Positions 56,094 to 64,000 of a DNA stretch of 64,000 nt are shown here, piece after piece; positions within the stretch are counted from its first letter, which is position 1, and every line of letters begins with the position of its first letter. The notes beneath the pieces were generated by a model. That model did no database searches and was not told the origin of the DNA. It was given only the letters and a program-made list of their open reading frames with translations. The stretch covers positions 310,001 through 374,000 of the forward strand of contig NZ_BAABEY010000001.1 of assembly GCF_039540405.1 (NCBI RefSeq). Direction: 5' to 3'. This stretch comes from Ravibacter arvi. GTDB lineage: Bacteria > Bacteroidota > Bacteroidia > Cytophagales > Spirosomataceae. The translations under genes and the position numbers were made by a program.

Positions 56094-57311
56094 TTAACCC
56101 ACCACAAGGTCGGGGTTATTCGGCCCGAAATGTTTCAGGATCACGATAGGGTCATTTGCCGACGGGTTGCTGATGGTAATGCCTTCCTGCGCCGCTTTTT
56201 CGGTGACAAAAAACTCGTCGCTCGTGTTCTGTCCGTAACGGATCAGCGCCGGGGTTTCGATGTCCCAGACACCCAGCTTTCCGTGGCCCTGCATCACGAT
56301 CAGGCCGTAAGCGGCCGCATCTTTAATGGTTACAGTTTTTCCGGGAAGCACGGTAAGCTCCTTCGCGCTAAATGCCTCCGAACGGTAACAAACCCATTTT
56401 TCTATATAGCCTTCCGGTTCGGTTTCCTCAATCGGTCTTACGGGTTTAGGCGCCATGAACCGGGTCTCAAGAATATTCGGAGCCACGTTCAGGTCCCAGT
56501 CAATTACTTCCATCAACTGGTCGTAGTCGCCTTTCCGGTCTTCAGGAGTGCCGTTCCACAGCAGCTCTTCGGGGATGATGGCTTCGTTCACCAGGGACTG
56601 GTACATTGCAAAAACATCGGAAGCCTTCTGGGGCTCATAGGTACACATACTTCCCGGTGCATGGAGCATTCCCGGCGGTACGTCCCAACCCGTGCCCGGC
56701 TCAAGTCTGAATGCCTGGGAGTAGTTGGTTATTTTGTTGTCGCCTTTGGTGAAGTTCACCAGGCATTCACGGATCTGCTCTTTGGTTGTACCCGGGGCGA
56801 TACCGAAGAAAGTATAGGGGAAATCACCGCCGTGGTTGTTGAGCTGGGGCGGGAAATAATAGGCCTCAGGTTTTCCTTTTTGCCCGATCAGCGCTGCGTG
56901 CTCATCGTTATGGTGAATATGGTGGGGGAGCGGCCCCATGTTGTCAAAGAATTTGGAATACATCGGCCAGCTCTGGTATTCATTCCAGAGGCGGTCGCCG
57001 ATGATCTGGCCTTTCAGCTCATCAATGGCATCTTTAAGGAGTACTTTGTGCTCCGTTCCGTTTTCTTCGAGGATAATAAAGGAAAGCCCTTCGTGTTCTC
57101 CGGTCAGCGGGCCGTTTTTGGCAGGTGTGGTGGAAGACAACCAACGCTCATCTATACCGCCTCTTTCACCTCCCAGCACGTAATAGTCGTCCGGATGAAG
57201 TTTGATCCTTCTTCCCGGTACACAGAAAGACCTGGGTACCCATGTTGGTGTAAGCCTTAGTACACCCTTACCTTGCTCCAATGCCCTTTTGGCTATACTA
57301 TTTTCTGCCAT
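56094..57311 (-). CDS. Mannose-6-phosphate-isomerase-like cupin protein
   Basis: The 405-residue protein has a metal site like that of type I phosphomannose isomerases: LPHHIHHNDEHAAL (H130-H134) followed by GKPEAYYF (E149), and a later PPGMLHAPG (H217) for the second cupin strand. A second cupin-like region is at 320-385 (ELTVLPGKTVTIKDAAAYGLIVMQGHG). There is no signal peptide. Sugar isomerase or epimerase activity, with or without phosphate, is expected; the substrate is unclear. It belongs to the nine-gene cluster. Confidence 0.8.
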   Translation of the reverse strand: MAENSIAKRALEQGKGVLRLTPTWVPRSFCVPGRRIKLHPDDYYVLGGERGGIDERWLSSTTPAKNGPLTGEHEGLSFIILEENGTEHKVLLKDAIDELKGQIIGDRLWNEYQSWPMYSKFFDNMGPLPHHIHHNDEHAALIGQKGKPEAYYFPPQLNNHGGDFPYTFFGIAPGTTKEQIRECLVNFTKGDNKITNYSQAFRLEPGTGWDVPPGMLHAPGSMCTYEPQKASDVFAMYQSLVNEAIIPEELLWNGTPEDRKGDYDQLMEVIDWDLNVAPNILETRFMAPKPVRPIEETEPEGYIEKWVCYRSEAFSAKELTVLPGKTVTIKDAAAYGLIVMQGHGKLGVWDIETPALIRYGQNTSDEFFVTEKAAQEGITISNPSANDPIVILKHFGPNNPDLVVG

Positions 57312-57385
57312 TGTGAATATTAAACTTGAAAGATTACGAATAGATCCTGAATATAATAAAAGTCTGTTTGTTTTGGAAGAAATCG

Positions 57386-58429
57386 CTACGATCCGTTCTC
57401 TTTGACCTCGAGGGTGAGCTGGTAGCTTTTCGTTTCGCCGGGCTCAATCCACGCGAGCGAGCCGTTTTGCCTGGCTGCTGCCTGCCCGATCGGCGGGTGA
57501 GTACCGGGTTCCAGCCCGGTCACGTACTCGTTTTTTCCCCAGTGCTGCCAGTTGGTCAGCCACGGAAGCTCCGATTTGTTGAATTTTAGCGTAACCCCTA
57601 GTTTGAGTGCCGGATTGTACAGCCCGCAGGAGCTGATACCGTTTGTTTCACCGGGGTTGATAAATGCGACCTCTTCGCCGCTGCCGAGATGCGAACCCAG
57701 CGGAGGCGGACAGGTTTTGAAATCATTTCCCGGGCGAAAGATCGTACCGTTCTGGTCCCCTTTCCGGGTAGTCCAGCTTCCGTCCCAGTTAATCTGAGTA
57801 CCCGCATCGACCAGTGGCCAGCCAAAATTGAAATGGTAGAGCAGCATGTGCGGCGCCGGTGTGTTGCCCCGGTTGGTGATCTCGTCGTGAATAACAAGCT
57901 CCGCTTTCCCGAGTGTGCCGGAGAGTGTCCGGCGAAGTTCAAGGCTGGGGCCGAATGGCTTGGTTTCCTTCACCAGGCCGGTCAGGCTGAATGTCATGAT
58001 ACCACGCAGCGGGTCGGGCTGGGAAATGGCGACTATTTCGGCGGGCTGGTTTGCAATATGTCCGTGCAGCCCGCGTTCTCCGTGCTCATCATTTTCCGGT
58101 CCGCCCACGTGCGACAACCCGCAAGTGGTGAGCAGCCCGCCGGTGAAGGTTCGGAGCCAGTCGATCCCTTTATTGGAAAAGGGCTGGGGCGATACGATGC
58201 CCACATGACTGATCCAGGCCAGGCCGTACTGGTTATAGAAGGCGTCGGCTATGTCCATTCCGCGGTCGACCACCACTTTGTAGCGAAACCCCGTCCCGGT
58301 ATTGATCCAGGCAATTCTGGTGCCGCGCCCGGGACCGTTGTCGATTACAGAAGTTTCTATACCGCCCATTTGGGCCGGGTGTGAAATTTTGTCTTGCCAG
58401 TGAAGGCCGGTCAGGTCGGGAGTTGGCAT
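57386..58429 (-). CDS. DUF4432 aldose-1-epimerase-superfamily protein
   Basis: The 347-residue protein is a galactose-mutarotase-type beta-sandwich without a signal peptide. Family marks include GTGFRYKVVVDRGMDIADAFY, GGLLTTCGLSHVGGP, ERGLHGHIANQPAE and HMLLYHFNFGWPLVD. DUF4432 proteins are found beside sugar isomerase and Gfo/Idh/MocA genes and are thought to interconvert anomers or epimers of unusual sugars. Candidate general acid/base residues are the histidines in GLHGH and LLYHFN. Confidence 0.87.
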   Translation of the reverse strand: MPTPDLTGLHWQDKISHPAQMGGIETSVIDNGPGRGTRIAWINTGTGFRYKVVVDRGMDIADAFYNQYGLAWISHVGIVSPQPFSNKGIDWLRTFTGGLLTTCGLSHVGGPENDEHGERGLHGHIANQPAEIVAISQPDPLRGIMTFSLTGLVKETKPFGPSLELRRTLSGTLGKAELVIHDEITNRGNTPAPHMLLYHFNFGWPLVDAGTQINWDGSWTTRKGDQNGTIFRPGNDFKTCPPPLGSHLGSGEEVAFINPGETNGISSCGLYNPALKLGVTLKFNKSELPWLTNWQHWGKNEYVTGLEPGTHPPIGQAAARQNGSLAWIEPGETKSYQLTLEVKENGS

Positions 58430-58511
58430 TTGATGAATGTAAGAATCAAACTGGTTAAGGGCGTCGGAATCGCCGGCACGAAGGGGGTATTTAGGATAGT
58501 CGCAATGCGGG

Positions 58512-59327
58512 TTATTGTTTGATTGAAATGTTTTTGTATTCCACCTTCATAGGCGGTCCGGTATGGATCTGAAGCCCGAGAAAACCCTTGTCGGAACGAT
58601 TGGCGGCGTCATTATCGAGTACTTCGCTCATCAGGACACCGTTTATGAAGTGCTGGAGCTTATTGCCTTTTGCTACGATATGGATTTCGTTCCAGTCGCC
58701 TGGTTTGATGTGGGTTTTTAACTCATCTGCTGTTCCGAGTGATCCGGTTACTTCTCTGCTTAGCCAGGCATTATTTTTAAGATTGGCTTTGAACGAAGCA
58801 GGGTCATTGGCGTTGGGCTGGGTATTGATCGTTGCATTTTCGCCGCGATAAGCCAGGGTGGTACGTTTTCTTTCTTCGTAATTCTGGCCGGTGTAGTTGT
58901 TTTTCCCGTCAATATCGGCCTGGTAGCCTTTGAGCGCAAAGGGGACGTCGGCTACTTTTTCGCTTCTGTAATTGACGCCGGAATTCCCGGATTCAGAAAT
59001 TCTGAAGCTGGCCTTGAATTCGAAGTCGCCGGGCTGACCGTCCTTCCAAATCAGGAAACTGTTCTTTTCCAAGGGTTTGGCCGGGGTGATTTCGCCGGTG
59101 ATAACCCCGTTTTCCACGCGCCAGTAGCTGGTATCGCCTTCCCATCCGTTAAGAGACTGGCCGTCGAAAATGGATACGAAGTCACCGGCTTTTACTTCCT
59201 GCGCGACCTGGGTGGTATCAGCTGTAGTTTCATTGGTCTGCTGTTGCGTGCACGAAACGTTGACTAGAACGGCAGCAGCCAGCAGCCAGTTAATTGCTTT
59301 GTCTTTGGATGGAAAGTTAGTTTTCAT
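58512..59327 (-). CDS. DUF1080 lipoprotein (3-keto-disaccharide hydrolase-like)
   Basis: The 271-residue protein has a lipobox cysteine at C26 (VLVNVSCTQ), then a linker rich in T and Q. The jelly-roll domain has the family signatures VSIFDGQSLNGWEGD, GNSGVNYRSE, the long middle loop and DWNEIHIVAKGNKLQHFINGVL. Being a lipoprotein, it probably acts in the periplasm or on the surface, before or after the cytoplasmic oxidoreductase step; this order is unresolved. It differs from the DUF1080 protein at 20266, which has a cleaved signal and a different insert. Confidence 0.88.
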   Translation of the reverse strand: MKTNFPSKDKAINWLLAAAVLVNVSCTQQQTNETTADTTQVAQEVKAGDFVSIFDGQSLNGWEGDTSYWRVENGVITGEITPAKPLEKNSFLIWKDGQPGDFEFKASFRISESGNSGVNYRSEKVADVPFALKGYQADIDGKNNYTGQNYEERKRTTLAYRGENATINTQPNANDPASFKANLKNNAWLSREVTGSLGTADELKTHIKPGDWNEIHIVAKGNKLQHFINGVLMSEVLDNDAANRSDKGFLGLQIHTGPPMKVEYKNISIKQ

Positions 59328-59366
59328 GTTTAGCTTAGGAAATCCTTTTTATTTGAAATGAGATAG

Positions 59367-60218
59367 TTATAAATGGTATTGGGCAATTTTCGATTGGATG
59401 AAGGCATAGCCTTTCTCTGCAATGTCCCAGGGTTTTGAGAACTCCCGCCAGACGCCGATTGCATTTGCAAAATCCGGGTCGTTCCTGGAAAATGCCTCGA
59501 TGGTCAGCCAGCCTTTGTACTGCTGCTGCGCGAGCGAGGCAAATATTTCATCAAAATTGACATGTCCTTCGCCGGGGGTACCGCGGTCGTTCTCGCTGAT
59601 GTGCACGTGGCGCAGCACCGGCGATATGGTTTCGATCGCTCCGGCAAAGCTCTTTTCCTCGACATTCGCGTGATGCGAGTCGAACATACCCTGCACGTTC
59701 GGATGGTCAGCCAACCTGACGAGCTTCAGCAATTGTTCCATGGTGTTGCAGAGGTAGCACTCAAAACGGTTGAGTGCTTCGGGGCAAAGCGTAATATCGG
59801 CCTGGGCGGCGTACGCTCCTGCGGCATGAAGCACTTCGGCCGCAAGCTTGTATTCGTCCTCCTCCGGCGCATGGTTGGCAAACACGGTATGGGCTGAGTG
59901 AAAAGGCCCGACAATGAGCGAGGCATTCAATGCCTGGGCGCGGTCGATCTTACGCTTGATCGCATCCAGGGCGCGGGCCCGGACAGCCGGCGAAGGATCA
60001 ATCGGGTTTTCGTCTTTTCCAAGCACAAAAACCGACGTGGCCTCCAGGCCGGTGCTCCTGATGAAATCGCCGGCCTGCCGGAAAACTTCAACGTCCTGAT
60101 TGCTGATAAACAGTTCTACGCCGTCATAACCTATTGTTTTCAGGCGCTCTATGATCGGATAAAGGCTTTCCGAAATACCCGCTGTCCAGGCCAGAACATT
60201 GAAACCTATTTTGTTCAT
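59367..60218 (-). CDS. D-tagatose/D-allulose 3-epimerase-like TIM-barrel protein
   Basis: The 283-residue protein has the metal and catalytic arrangement of ketose 3-epimerases: PEALNRFECYLCNT with E147, MFDSHHANVEEKSF with D180, HVHISENDRGTPGEGHV with H206, and TIEAFSR with E241. These four residues hold the divalent metal, and the two glutamates act as acid and base. There is no signal peptide. It is the first gene of the nine-gene cluster, 39 nt before the DUF1080 gene. The exact sugar is not determined; hydratase-type activity on 3-keto-glycals is an alternative. Confidence 0.86.
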   Translation of the reverse strand: MNKIGFNVLAWTAGISESLYPIIERLKTIGYDGVELFISNQDVEVFRQAGDFIRSTGLEATSVFVLGKDENPIDPSPAVRARALDAIKRKIDRAQALNASLIVGPFHSAHTVFANHAPEEDEYKLAAEVLHAAGAYAAQADITLCPEALNRFECYLCNTMEQLLKLVRLADHPNVQGMFDSHHANVEEKSFAGAIETISPVLRHVHISENDRGTPGEGHVNFDEIFASLAQQQYKGWLTIEAFSRNDPDFANAIGVWREFSKPWDIAEKGYAFIQSKIAQYHL

Positions 60219-60535
60219 CAGATTGACTGTAGTTTTTTGGTTTTAATTGTACAAAATCGGAAAGGTCAATTTTGTATTCAGTTTGATATTGTGTTAAAAA
60301 CACCAGAAAAGGTGTTTGTTTATGGATTCGTGAATTCGAAAAATACAATCAGCGCGTTAATTTTATTTCGGTAATAATTGCACTATACGAAGTTTTTGAA
60401 CTTGAAAAATCCCTATTCTTTAACTCAAAAATTCATTCTTATGCGCTTTTTACTATCCTGTACATTCCTGTGGAGGTATACTGGAAAGCCGGTTTTGATG
60501 CTTCAGGAGCCTGCTAAAATTACAGGCGGAAATTT
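60219..60535. other. Intergenic region holding a promoter region and terminator
   Basis: The 317-nt A/T-rich region holds the start-side control region of the nine-gene minus-strand cluster and the terminator of the GDSL gene. I could not settle on a promoter; TATTTTTC and TACAATTA are poor matches to TAnnTTTG. A small plus-strand open frame here is not convincing. Confidence 0.5.
60296..60317 (-). terminator. Intrinsic terminator after the GDSL hydrolase gene
   Basis: AAACACC (60298-60304) pairs with GGTGTTT (60311-60317) around a six-base loop. On the minus strand the stem is followed by a T-run. It is some 220 nt past the stop codon of the GDSL gene. Confidence 0.6.
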
Positions 60536-61393
60536 TCACCGGTTGCCTTTTCCGGGCTTCCATTTTTTTAGAATTTTTCCGGCGATGAGCCGATAGCCTT
60601 CGTCCGACGGATGCAGGCCGTCATAGGTCATGTAAATGGCCTCGGCGGGGTAGGGGTATTCGTCTTTTTCCGGGTCAAAAGGAATCTCTGAGTATTCCGG
60701 GTACCCGAAATTTTTATAGGATGCTTTTCCGGGCTCACGCAGTCGTTTGAATCTGACCATATTGTTGGAGGTAATACCGCTTTTCCGGAACAGGTCTACG
60801 GTAGGAATTTTTTCGTGCCGGCCGATCCTGACGATCATTTTGGCGAAGTCGGCAAGTTCCTGGCCGTTTTTGGCTTTGTACGAGCCGTAGGCATTGTTTT
60901 TAAAATTCGAGATATGCACGAAATCGCCTCGTTGCAAAGGTGTGATCAGGATGATTTTGGCCTGGGGGTTGAGCCGGCGAAATTTGTCGAGGATAATTCG
61001 AAAAGCGCCGCTGACCGTGCCCGGCCCGGTATTGTCCAGGTAATCGGAAAAGGTTCCCAACGGCTGCCCCTGCCACCAGTCGTTGGTGCCCAGGAATATC
61101 GTGTACACGTCCGAAGGTTCCAGTCCGAGGGTTTCAATTTTCTCGGCAATCCGAACTGCGCTCCAGCCGTTGAAGCCTTTGTTGATATAGCTGATCTCCG
61201 GATGTTTTTCGGTGATCAGCGAAAGATAGCCTTTGGTGATCCGGTTACCGGTTTGCTCCGGGTGGTCATTGAGATAGGTGATGGAATCGCCCAGGGCTGT
61301 CCATACCACCTTTCTCGGAGAACCGGACAAGAGCAGCAAACCTGTGAGCACAAAGAAAGCCCGAAGGCCTAAGCGAAGGAATGGGGAGGTCAT
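60536..61393 (-). CDS. SGNH/GDSL-family hydrolase, exported
   Basis: The 285-residue protein has a signal peptide (residues 1-25) and the SGNH blocks: GDS at 35-37 (nucleophile S37), a glycine block KGFNGWSAV, GTND at 102-105, and DGLHPS with D258 and H261 completing the triad. This family includes acyl-esterases on polysaccharides, rhamnogalacturonan acetylesterases and lipases. It is separated from the sugar cluster by a terminator, so any link is uncertain. A family B repeat lies just upstream of its start. Confidence 0.9.
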   Translation of the reverse strand: MTSPFLRLGLRAFFVLTGLLLLSGSPRKVVWTALGDSITYLNDHPEQTGNRITKGYLSLITEKHPEISYINKGFNGWSAVRIAEKIETLGLEPSDVYTIFLGTNDWWQGQPLGTFSDYLDNTGPGTVSGAFRIILDKFRRLNPQAKIILITPLQRGDFVHISNFKNNAYGSYKAKNGQELADFAKMIVRIGRHEKIPTVDLFRKSGITSNNMVRFKRLREPGKASYKNFGYPEYSEIPFDPEKDEYPYPAEAIYMTYDGLHPSDEGYRLIAGKILKKWKPGKGNR

Positions 61394-61404
61394 AAAGGTT
61401 ATGG

Positions 61405-61545
61405 TTGTCAGAAATCGGATGTCGGAAATCAGCCCTTTTTAGTTTGTTAAGTTGCTGTTTCCATCTGATTTCTGGTTTCTGATTTTTGATTTCCGATTTC
61501 CGATTTCCAACATCCGACATCCGATTTCCGATTTCTGACATCCCC
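61405..61545. repeat. Family B repeat between the GDSL gene and ruvC
   Basis: CAGAAATCGGATGTCGGAAATC (left, from 61407) is complementary to the TGATTTC, CGATTTCC and CATCCGAC units at 61465-61543. It lacks the 70-nt core seen at 37131 and 50011; the central spacer is unrelated. The left arm is 14-20 nt upstream of the GDSL start, and the right arm is just after the ruvC stop. Confidence 0.75.
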
Positions 61546-61550
61546 TCTCC

Positions 61551-62132
61551 CTACTTCATCCGCCCCGGGTTCTCCTCTACAAAAGCAGCCCAGCCGCCTT
61601 TTTTTACTTTTCCTTTTGAGACCGTAGTAGCAGGGGAGTTGGCGTGAAAATGATGGCAGATTGCAATGGCGATGCCGTCGGTGGCGTCCAGGAATTCCTT
61701 GTTGAGCGGCTGTTGAAGGATCTTTTCCAATATATAGGCGACCTGTTCTTTGGTGGCGCTGCCGTTGCCGGTAACCGACTGTTTTACCTTCCTGGGGGAA
61801 TATTCCACGATGGGTATGTTCCGGGAAAGCGCCGCAGCCATGGTTACGCCCTGCGCTCGCCCCAGCTTGAGCATGGATTGCGGGTTCTTGCCGAAAAAAG
61901 GGTCCTCAATAGCCATTTCATCCGGAAGGTACTCTTCTATGAGCTGGATCATCCGTTCGAAAATTTTCTTCAGTTTCAGCTCATGGGTACTATATTTGTT
62001 CAGTTTTATCACTCCATATTGAAGCAAACGCATCTCCTGGCCACTCACTGCAATCACCCCGTATCCCATGACCTGTGTGCCCGGGTCTACGCCCATGATA
62101 ATCTTGTCAGACTGCTTTTCCTGAATACTCAT
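61551..62132 (-). CDS. ruvC: Holliday junction endonuclease RuvC
   Basis: The 193-residue protein is full length. It has the RNase-H-fold sequence IIMGVDPGTQVMGYGVI with the first catalytic aspartate D16, AIEDPFFGKNPQSMLKLG with the catalytic glutamate, YSPRKVKQSVTGNGSATKEQV, and DATDGIAIAICHH with the C-terminal acidic pair. RuvC resolves Holliday junctions as a dimer together with RuvAB. Its start codon overlaps the start of the divergent gene on the palindrome CATG, so the two promoters must lie inside the opposite coding sequences. Confidence 0.97.
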   Translation of the reverse strand: MSIQEKQSDKIIMGVDPGTQVMGYGVIAVSGQEMRLLQYGVIKLNKYSTHELKLKKIFERMIQLIEEYLPDEMAIEDPFFGKNPQSMLKLGRAQGVTMAAALSRNIPIVEYSPRKVKQSVTGNGSATKEQVAYILEKILQQPLNKEFLDATDGIAIAICHHFHANSPATTVSKGKVKKGGWAAFVEENPGRMK

Positions 62133-63117
62133 GGCGCAATTTAGAAAACTCTTTGCAGAGAACGGGCAGCGGCTGACACTTCGCTGGACATTTGTCTGGC
62201 GGATTGTGGCTACGGCAGGACTGCTTTTTGTTCTGTGGAAGGCACTGGGCAGGGATGGAAAAAACTTGAGTGATGTATGGCAATCTGTGGGCTTTCACGT
62301 TACCCGAGGCGAGGGCGTCTGGCTGTTGGTATTGCTGGTTCTCGTACCGGTTAACTGGGCGCTCGAGAGCAGGAAATGGCAGCTTCTTGTGGGTAAGGTA
62401 CAGCGGATTACGTTTTCCGAAGCGGTGGGAAGCACCCTTGCCGGTCTGCTTTCGGGGCTGGCTTTGCCTGCACAGATCGGGGATGTGGTAGGACGGGTCG
62501 CGGCGTTAAAAGTAGCCTCGCGGTCGAGCGCAATCGGTGCAGCGCTCATTTCCGGCGGTATTCAGTTTTATGCTGCAGTTTTTACAGGAATTTGGGGCGC
62601 TTTTGAGTTATGGGAAGTTTTACCGGCAACAGGACCGGCCAAAAAAATGGTGGCGGCTGCCCTGGGAGTAATCGTTTTAGCCGGGGTTCTCGCGTTCGCG
62701 TTCCGGAAATACCTGGTCCTGAAATTGCCGGGAAATGGAATTTGGGGACGGGTAAAGTCGTCGCTGGCCGTAATTGCGCTATACGATAATGCCGAGCTAC
62801 TGACTGCGTTTGCTATAGGGCTTTTAAGGTATCTGACTTATGCAGGACAGTTCGTCGCAGGCTTGCTGCTGTTCGGGTTCCCGATGAGTGTCCCGGAAAT
62901 GGCGGCATGCGTATCGTTGGTTCTGATGGTAAAAACCGTTCTACCGGCGCTGAACCTTTTGGGGGATCTGGGTTTGAGAGGTGTAAGCGCCGTGCTTATC
63001 TTTGGTATATTCGGGATAGCGCCCGACGATGTGCTGGCAGTAACTTTTTTAATTTGGGCAACCAATATCCTGTTCCCCGCAGTGTTTGGTTGGTTTTGGG
63101 TATGGAAGCGAGCCTGA
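62131..63117 (+). CDS. Lysylphosphatidylglycerol-synthase-TM/UPF0104-like membrane protein
   Basis: The 328-residue protein has eight or so membrane segments, including VWRIVATAGLLFVLWKAL, GVWLLVLLVLVPVNWALESRKW (with the ALESRKW signature) and the GxTLAGLLSGLALPAQIGD-type segment. The family is related to the flippase-like domain of MprF and is often next to glycosyltransferases. Here it overlaps a membrane-anchored glycosyltransferase by 16 nt, which suggests a shared role in making or moving a lipid-linked sugar. It begins on the same CATG as ruvC. Confidence 0.88.
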   Translation: MAQFRKLFAENGQRLTLRWTFVWRIVATAGLLFVLWKALGRDGKNLSDVWQSVGFHVTRGEGVWLLVLLVLVPVNWALESRKWQLLVGKVQRITFSEAVGSTLAGLLSGLALPAQIGDVVGRVAALKVASRSSAIGAALISGGIQFYAAVFTGIWGAFELWEVLPATGPAKKMVAAALGVIVLAGVLAFAFRKYLVLKLPGNGIWGRVKSSLAVIALYDNAELLTAFAIGLLRYLTYAGQFVAGLLLFGFPMSVPEMAACVSLVLMVKTVLPALNLLGDLGLRGVSAVLIFGIFGIAPDDVLAVTFLIWATNILFPAVFGWFWVWKRA

Positions 63118-64000
63118 TTTTTGTGGAAATATTTTTCTGGCTGCTGGCAGCGGGTTACGCGGTGTTTACCTTGTGGCTCTGGCGGACCTGGTCGCGTATC
63201 CGTGTTTTTCAACCCGCCGGAACAATGAATGGCGCCGGAACGGAAACGCTCATTTCGGTGATTGTCCCGGTCCGGAATGAAGCGGTCCGTATCGGGGCCC
63301 TGCTTGCTGACCTGGAGCGACAGTCGTTGGGAAAGCAATTGTATGAAATCTGGATAGCCGACGATGCGTCAACGGACGCCACGGCGGCCTTGGTAAGGGC
63401 GTTTGCGGAAAAAACTTCGATGCGCCTTCATTTGCTTGAACTGTCTGACAACCGGTCTGCTTCACCCAAAAAGCGGGCCATCAGTTCGGCCCTTCAGAAA
63501 GCGACTGGAAAGTACGTCGTGACTACCGACGGAGACTGTCGGGTGGGGCCGGCCTGGCTGGAAACACTGGTTGCCTGCTTCCGGGAGTCGGGAGCCAGAT
63601 GCGTGAGCGGCCCGGTGACCTTTACACCCGAATCAAAGCTGACCGATCATCTTCAGACTGTTGAGTTCTCGAGCCTGGTTGGGAGCGGGGCCTGTGCCAT
63701 CGCGGCAGGGCGGCCCAATATGTGCAACGGGGCTAATTTTGCTTATGAAAAGTCGGTTTTCTTTGAAGTGGGTGGTTTTGAAGGAGTAGACCAGATCGCT
63801 TCCGGGGATGATGAGCTGCTCCTGCAAAAAATTGCGCAGCGATACCCGGAGGGGATTGTCTTTCTGAAGTCTCCCGAAGCCATCGTCCGGACTGCTCCGC
63901 ATACCGACTGGAAGGGATTCAGAAACCAGCGCCAGCGATGGGCCAGCAAATGGAAATTCTACCGCAGCCCGGCGCCGAAGGTACTGGCGGTTTTTATTTT
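63102..64000 (+). CDS. Family 2 glycosyltransferase, membrane-anchored, 3' end outside window
   Basis: The frame starts at the ATG at 63102, 16 nt inside the preceding gene, and is open to the window end (299 codons). An N-terminal membrane segment (VEIFFWLLAAGYAVFTLWLW) precedes a GT-A domain: LISVIVPVRNEAVRIGAL, ADDASTDATAALV with the nucleotide-binding aspartates, TTDGDCRVGPAWL with the DxD-like metal site, GGFEGVDQIASGDDELLL as acceptor-base region, and QRQRWASKW as QxxRW. This is a processive or membrane GT2 enzyme. The acceptor is unknown. C-terminal membrane segments are likely in the missing part. Confidence 0.93.
   Translation, partial: MEASLIFVEIFFWLLAAGYAVFTLWLWRTWSRIRVFQPAGTMNGAGTETLISVIVPVRNEAVRIGALLADLERQSLGKQLYEIWIADDASTDATAALVRAFAEKTSMRLHLLELSDNRSASPKKRAISSALQKATGKYVVTTDGDCRVGPAWLETLVACFRESGARCVSGPVTFTPESKLTDHLQTVEFSSLVGSGACAIAAGRPNMCNGANFAYEKSVFFEVGGFEGVDQIASGDDELLLQKIAQRYPEGIVFLKSPEAIVRTAPHTDWKGFRNQRQRWASKWKFYRSPAPKVLAVFI

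Noticed and set aside
60429..60596. Small plus-strand frame beginning MRFLLSC
   Set aside because: It overlaps the end of the GDSL gene, has no conserved sequence and carries no signal other than a short hydrophobic start.

Overview
The window looks like a chromosomal segment of a Bacteroidota species, most likely a Cytophagales member of the Spirosomataceae type (Dyadobacter or Spirosoma relatives). This rests on five SusC/SusD outer-membrane pairs, an ECF sigma/FecR pair linked to a SusC with an STN domain, lipoproteins with SusD-type signal peptides, and at least two promoter-like TAnnTTTG elements. The genus is an inference; there is no rRNA here. No phage, transposase, integrase or CRISPR array was seen.

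Layout. (1) Positions 1-23232, plus strand: two SusC/SusD pairs (the first SusC is cut by the window edge), then four neutral-ceramidase-like hydrolases interrupted by a large c-type cytochrome protein of the PVC dehydrogenase type, then a DUF1080 protein, a Gfo/Idh/MocA oxidoreductase and a 3-hydroxyacyl-CoA-dehydrogenase-like protein. (2) 23253-27142: a housekeeping and stress island with an XRE regulator overlapping a four-helix membrane protein, a tRNA-Val(GAC), a CsbD-like protein, a PhnA-like zinc-ribbon protein, a five-copy 91-bp tandem repeat and a DUF1003 membrane protein. (3) 27572-37103, plus strand: two SusC/SusD pairs without enzymes. (4) 37202-49831, minus strand: ECF sigma factor, FecR, SusC, SusD, a beta-propeller protein, a large FAD oxidoreductase with two Rossmann motifs, and an exported protein with a covalent-flavin attachment motif. 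(5) 50151-60218, minus strand: nine genes reading sugar epimerase, DUF1080 lipoprotein, DUF4432, mannose-6-phosphate-isomerase-like cupin, TIM-barrel isomerase, Gfo/Idh/MocA oxidoreductase and a complete RbsA/C/B-type ABC importer. (6) 60536-64000: GDSL hydrolase, ruvC, a divergent LPG-synthase-like membrane protein and a membrane glycosyltransferase cut by the window end.

How the genes work together. I recognise no classical glycoside hydrolase or sulfatase despite five SusC/SusD pairs. Catalysis in all three metabolic clusters appears oxidoreductive: NAD-dependent Gfo/Idh/MocA enzymes with DUF1080 proteins (the oxidise-then-cleave route through 3-keto-glycosides), a haem dehydrogenase with ceramidase-like hydrolases, and an FAD enzyme next to a flavin carrier. 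The substrates are unknown.

Between genes lie two families of short degenerate repeats: family A (TGAGG-type heptamers and their complement) and family B (TCGGAAATC-type units, twice around a 70-nt hairpin core). They sit at gene 3' ends, often in SusC-SusD gaps, and in two places have extended a reading frame. They are the most unusual sequence-level feature of the window.
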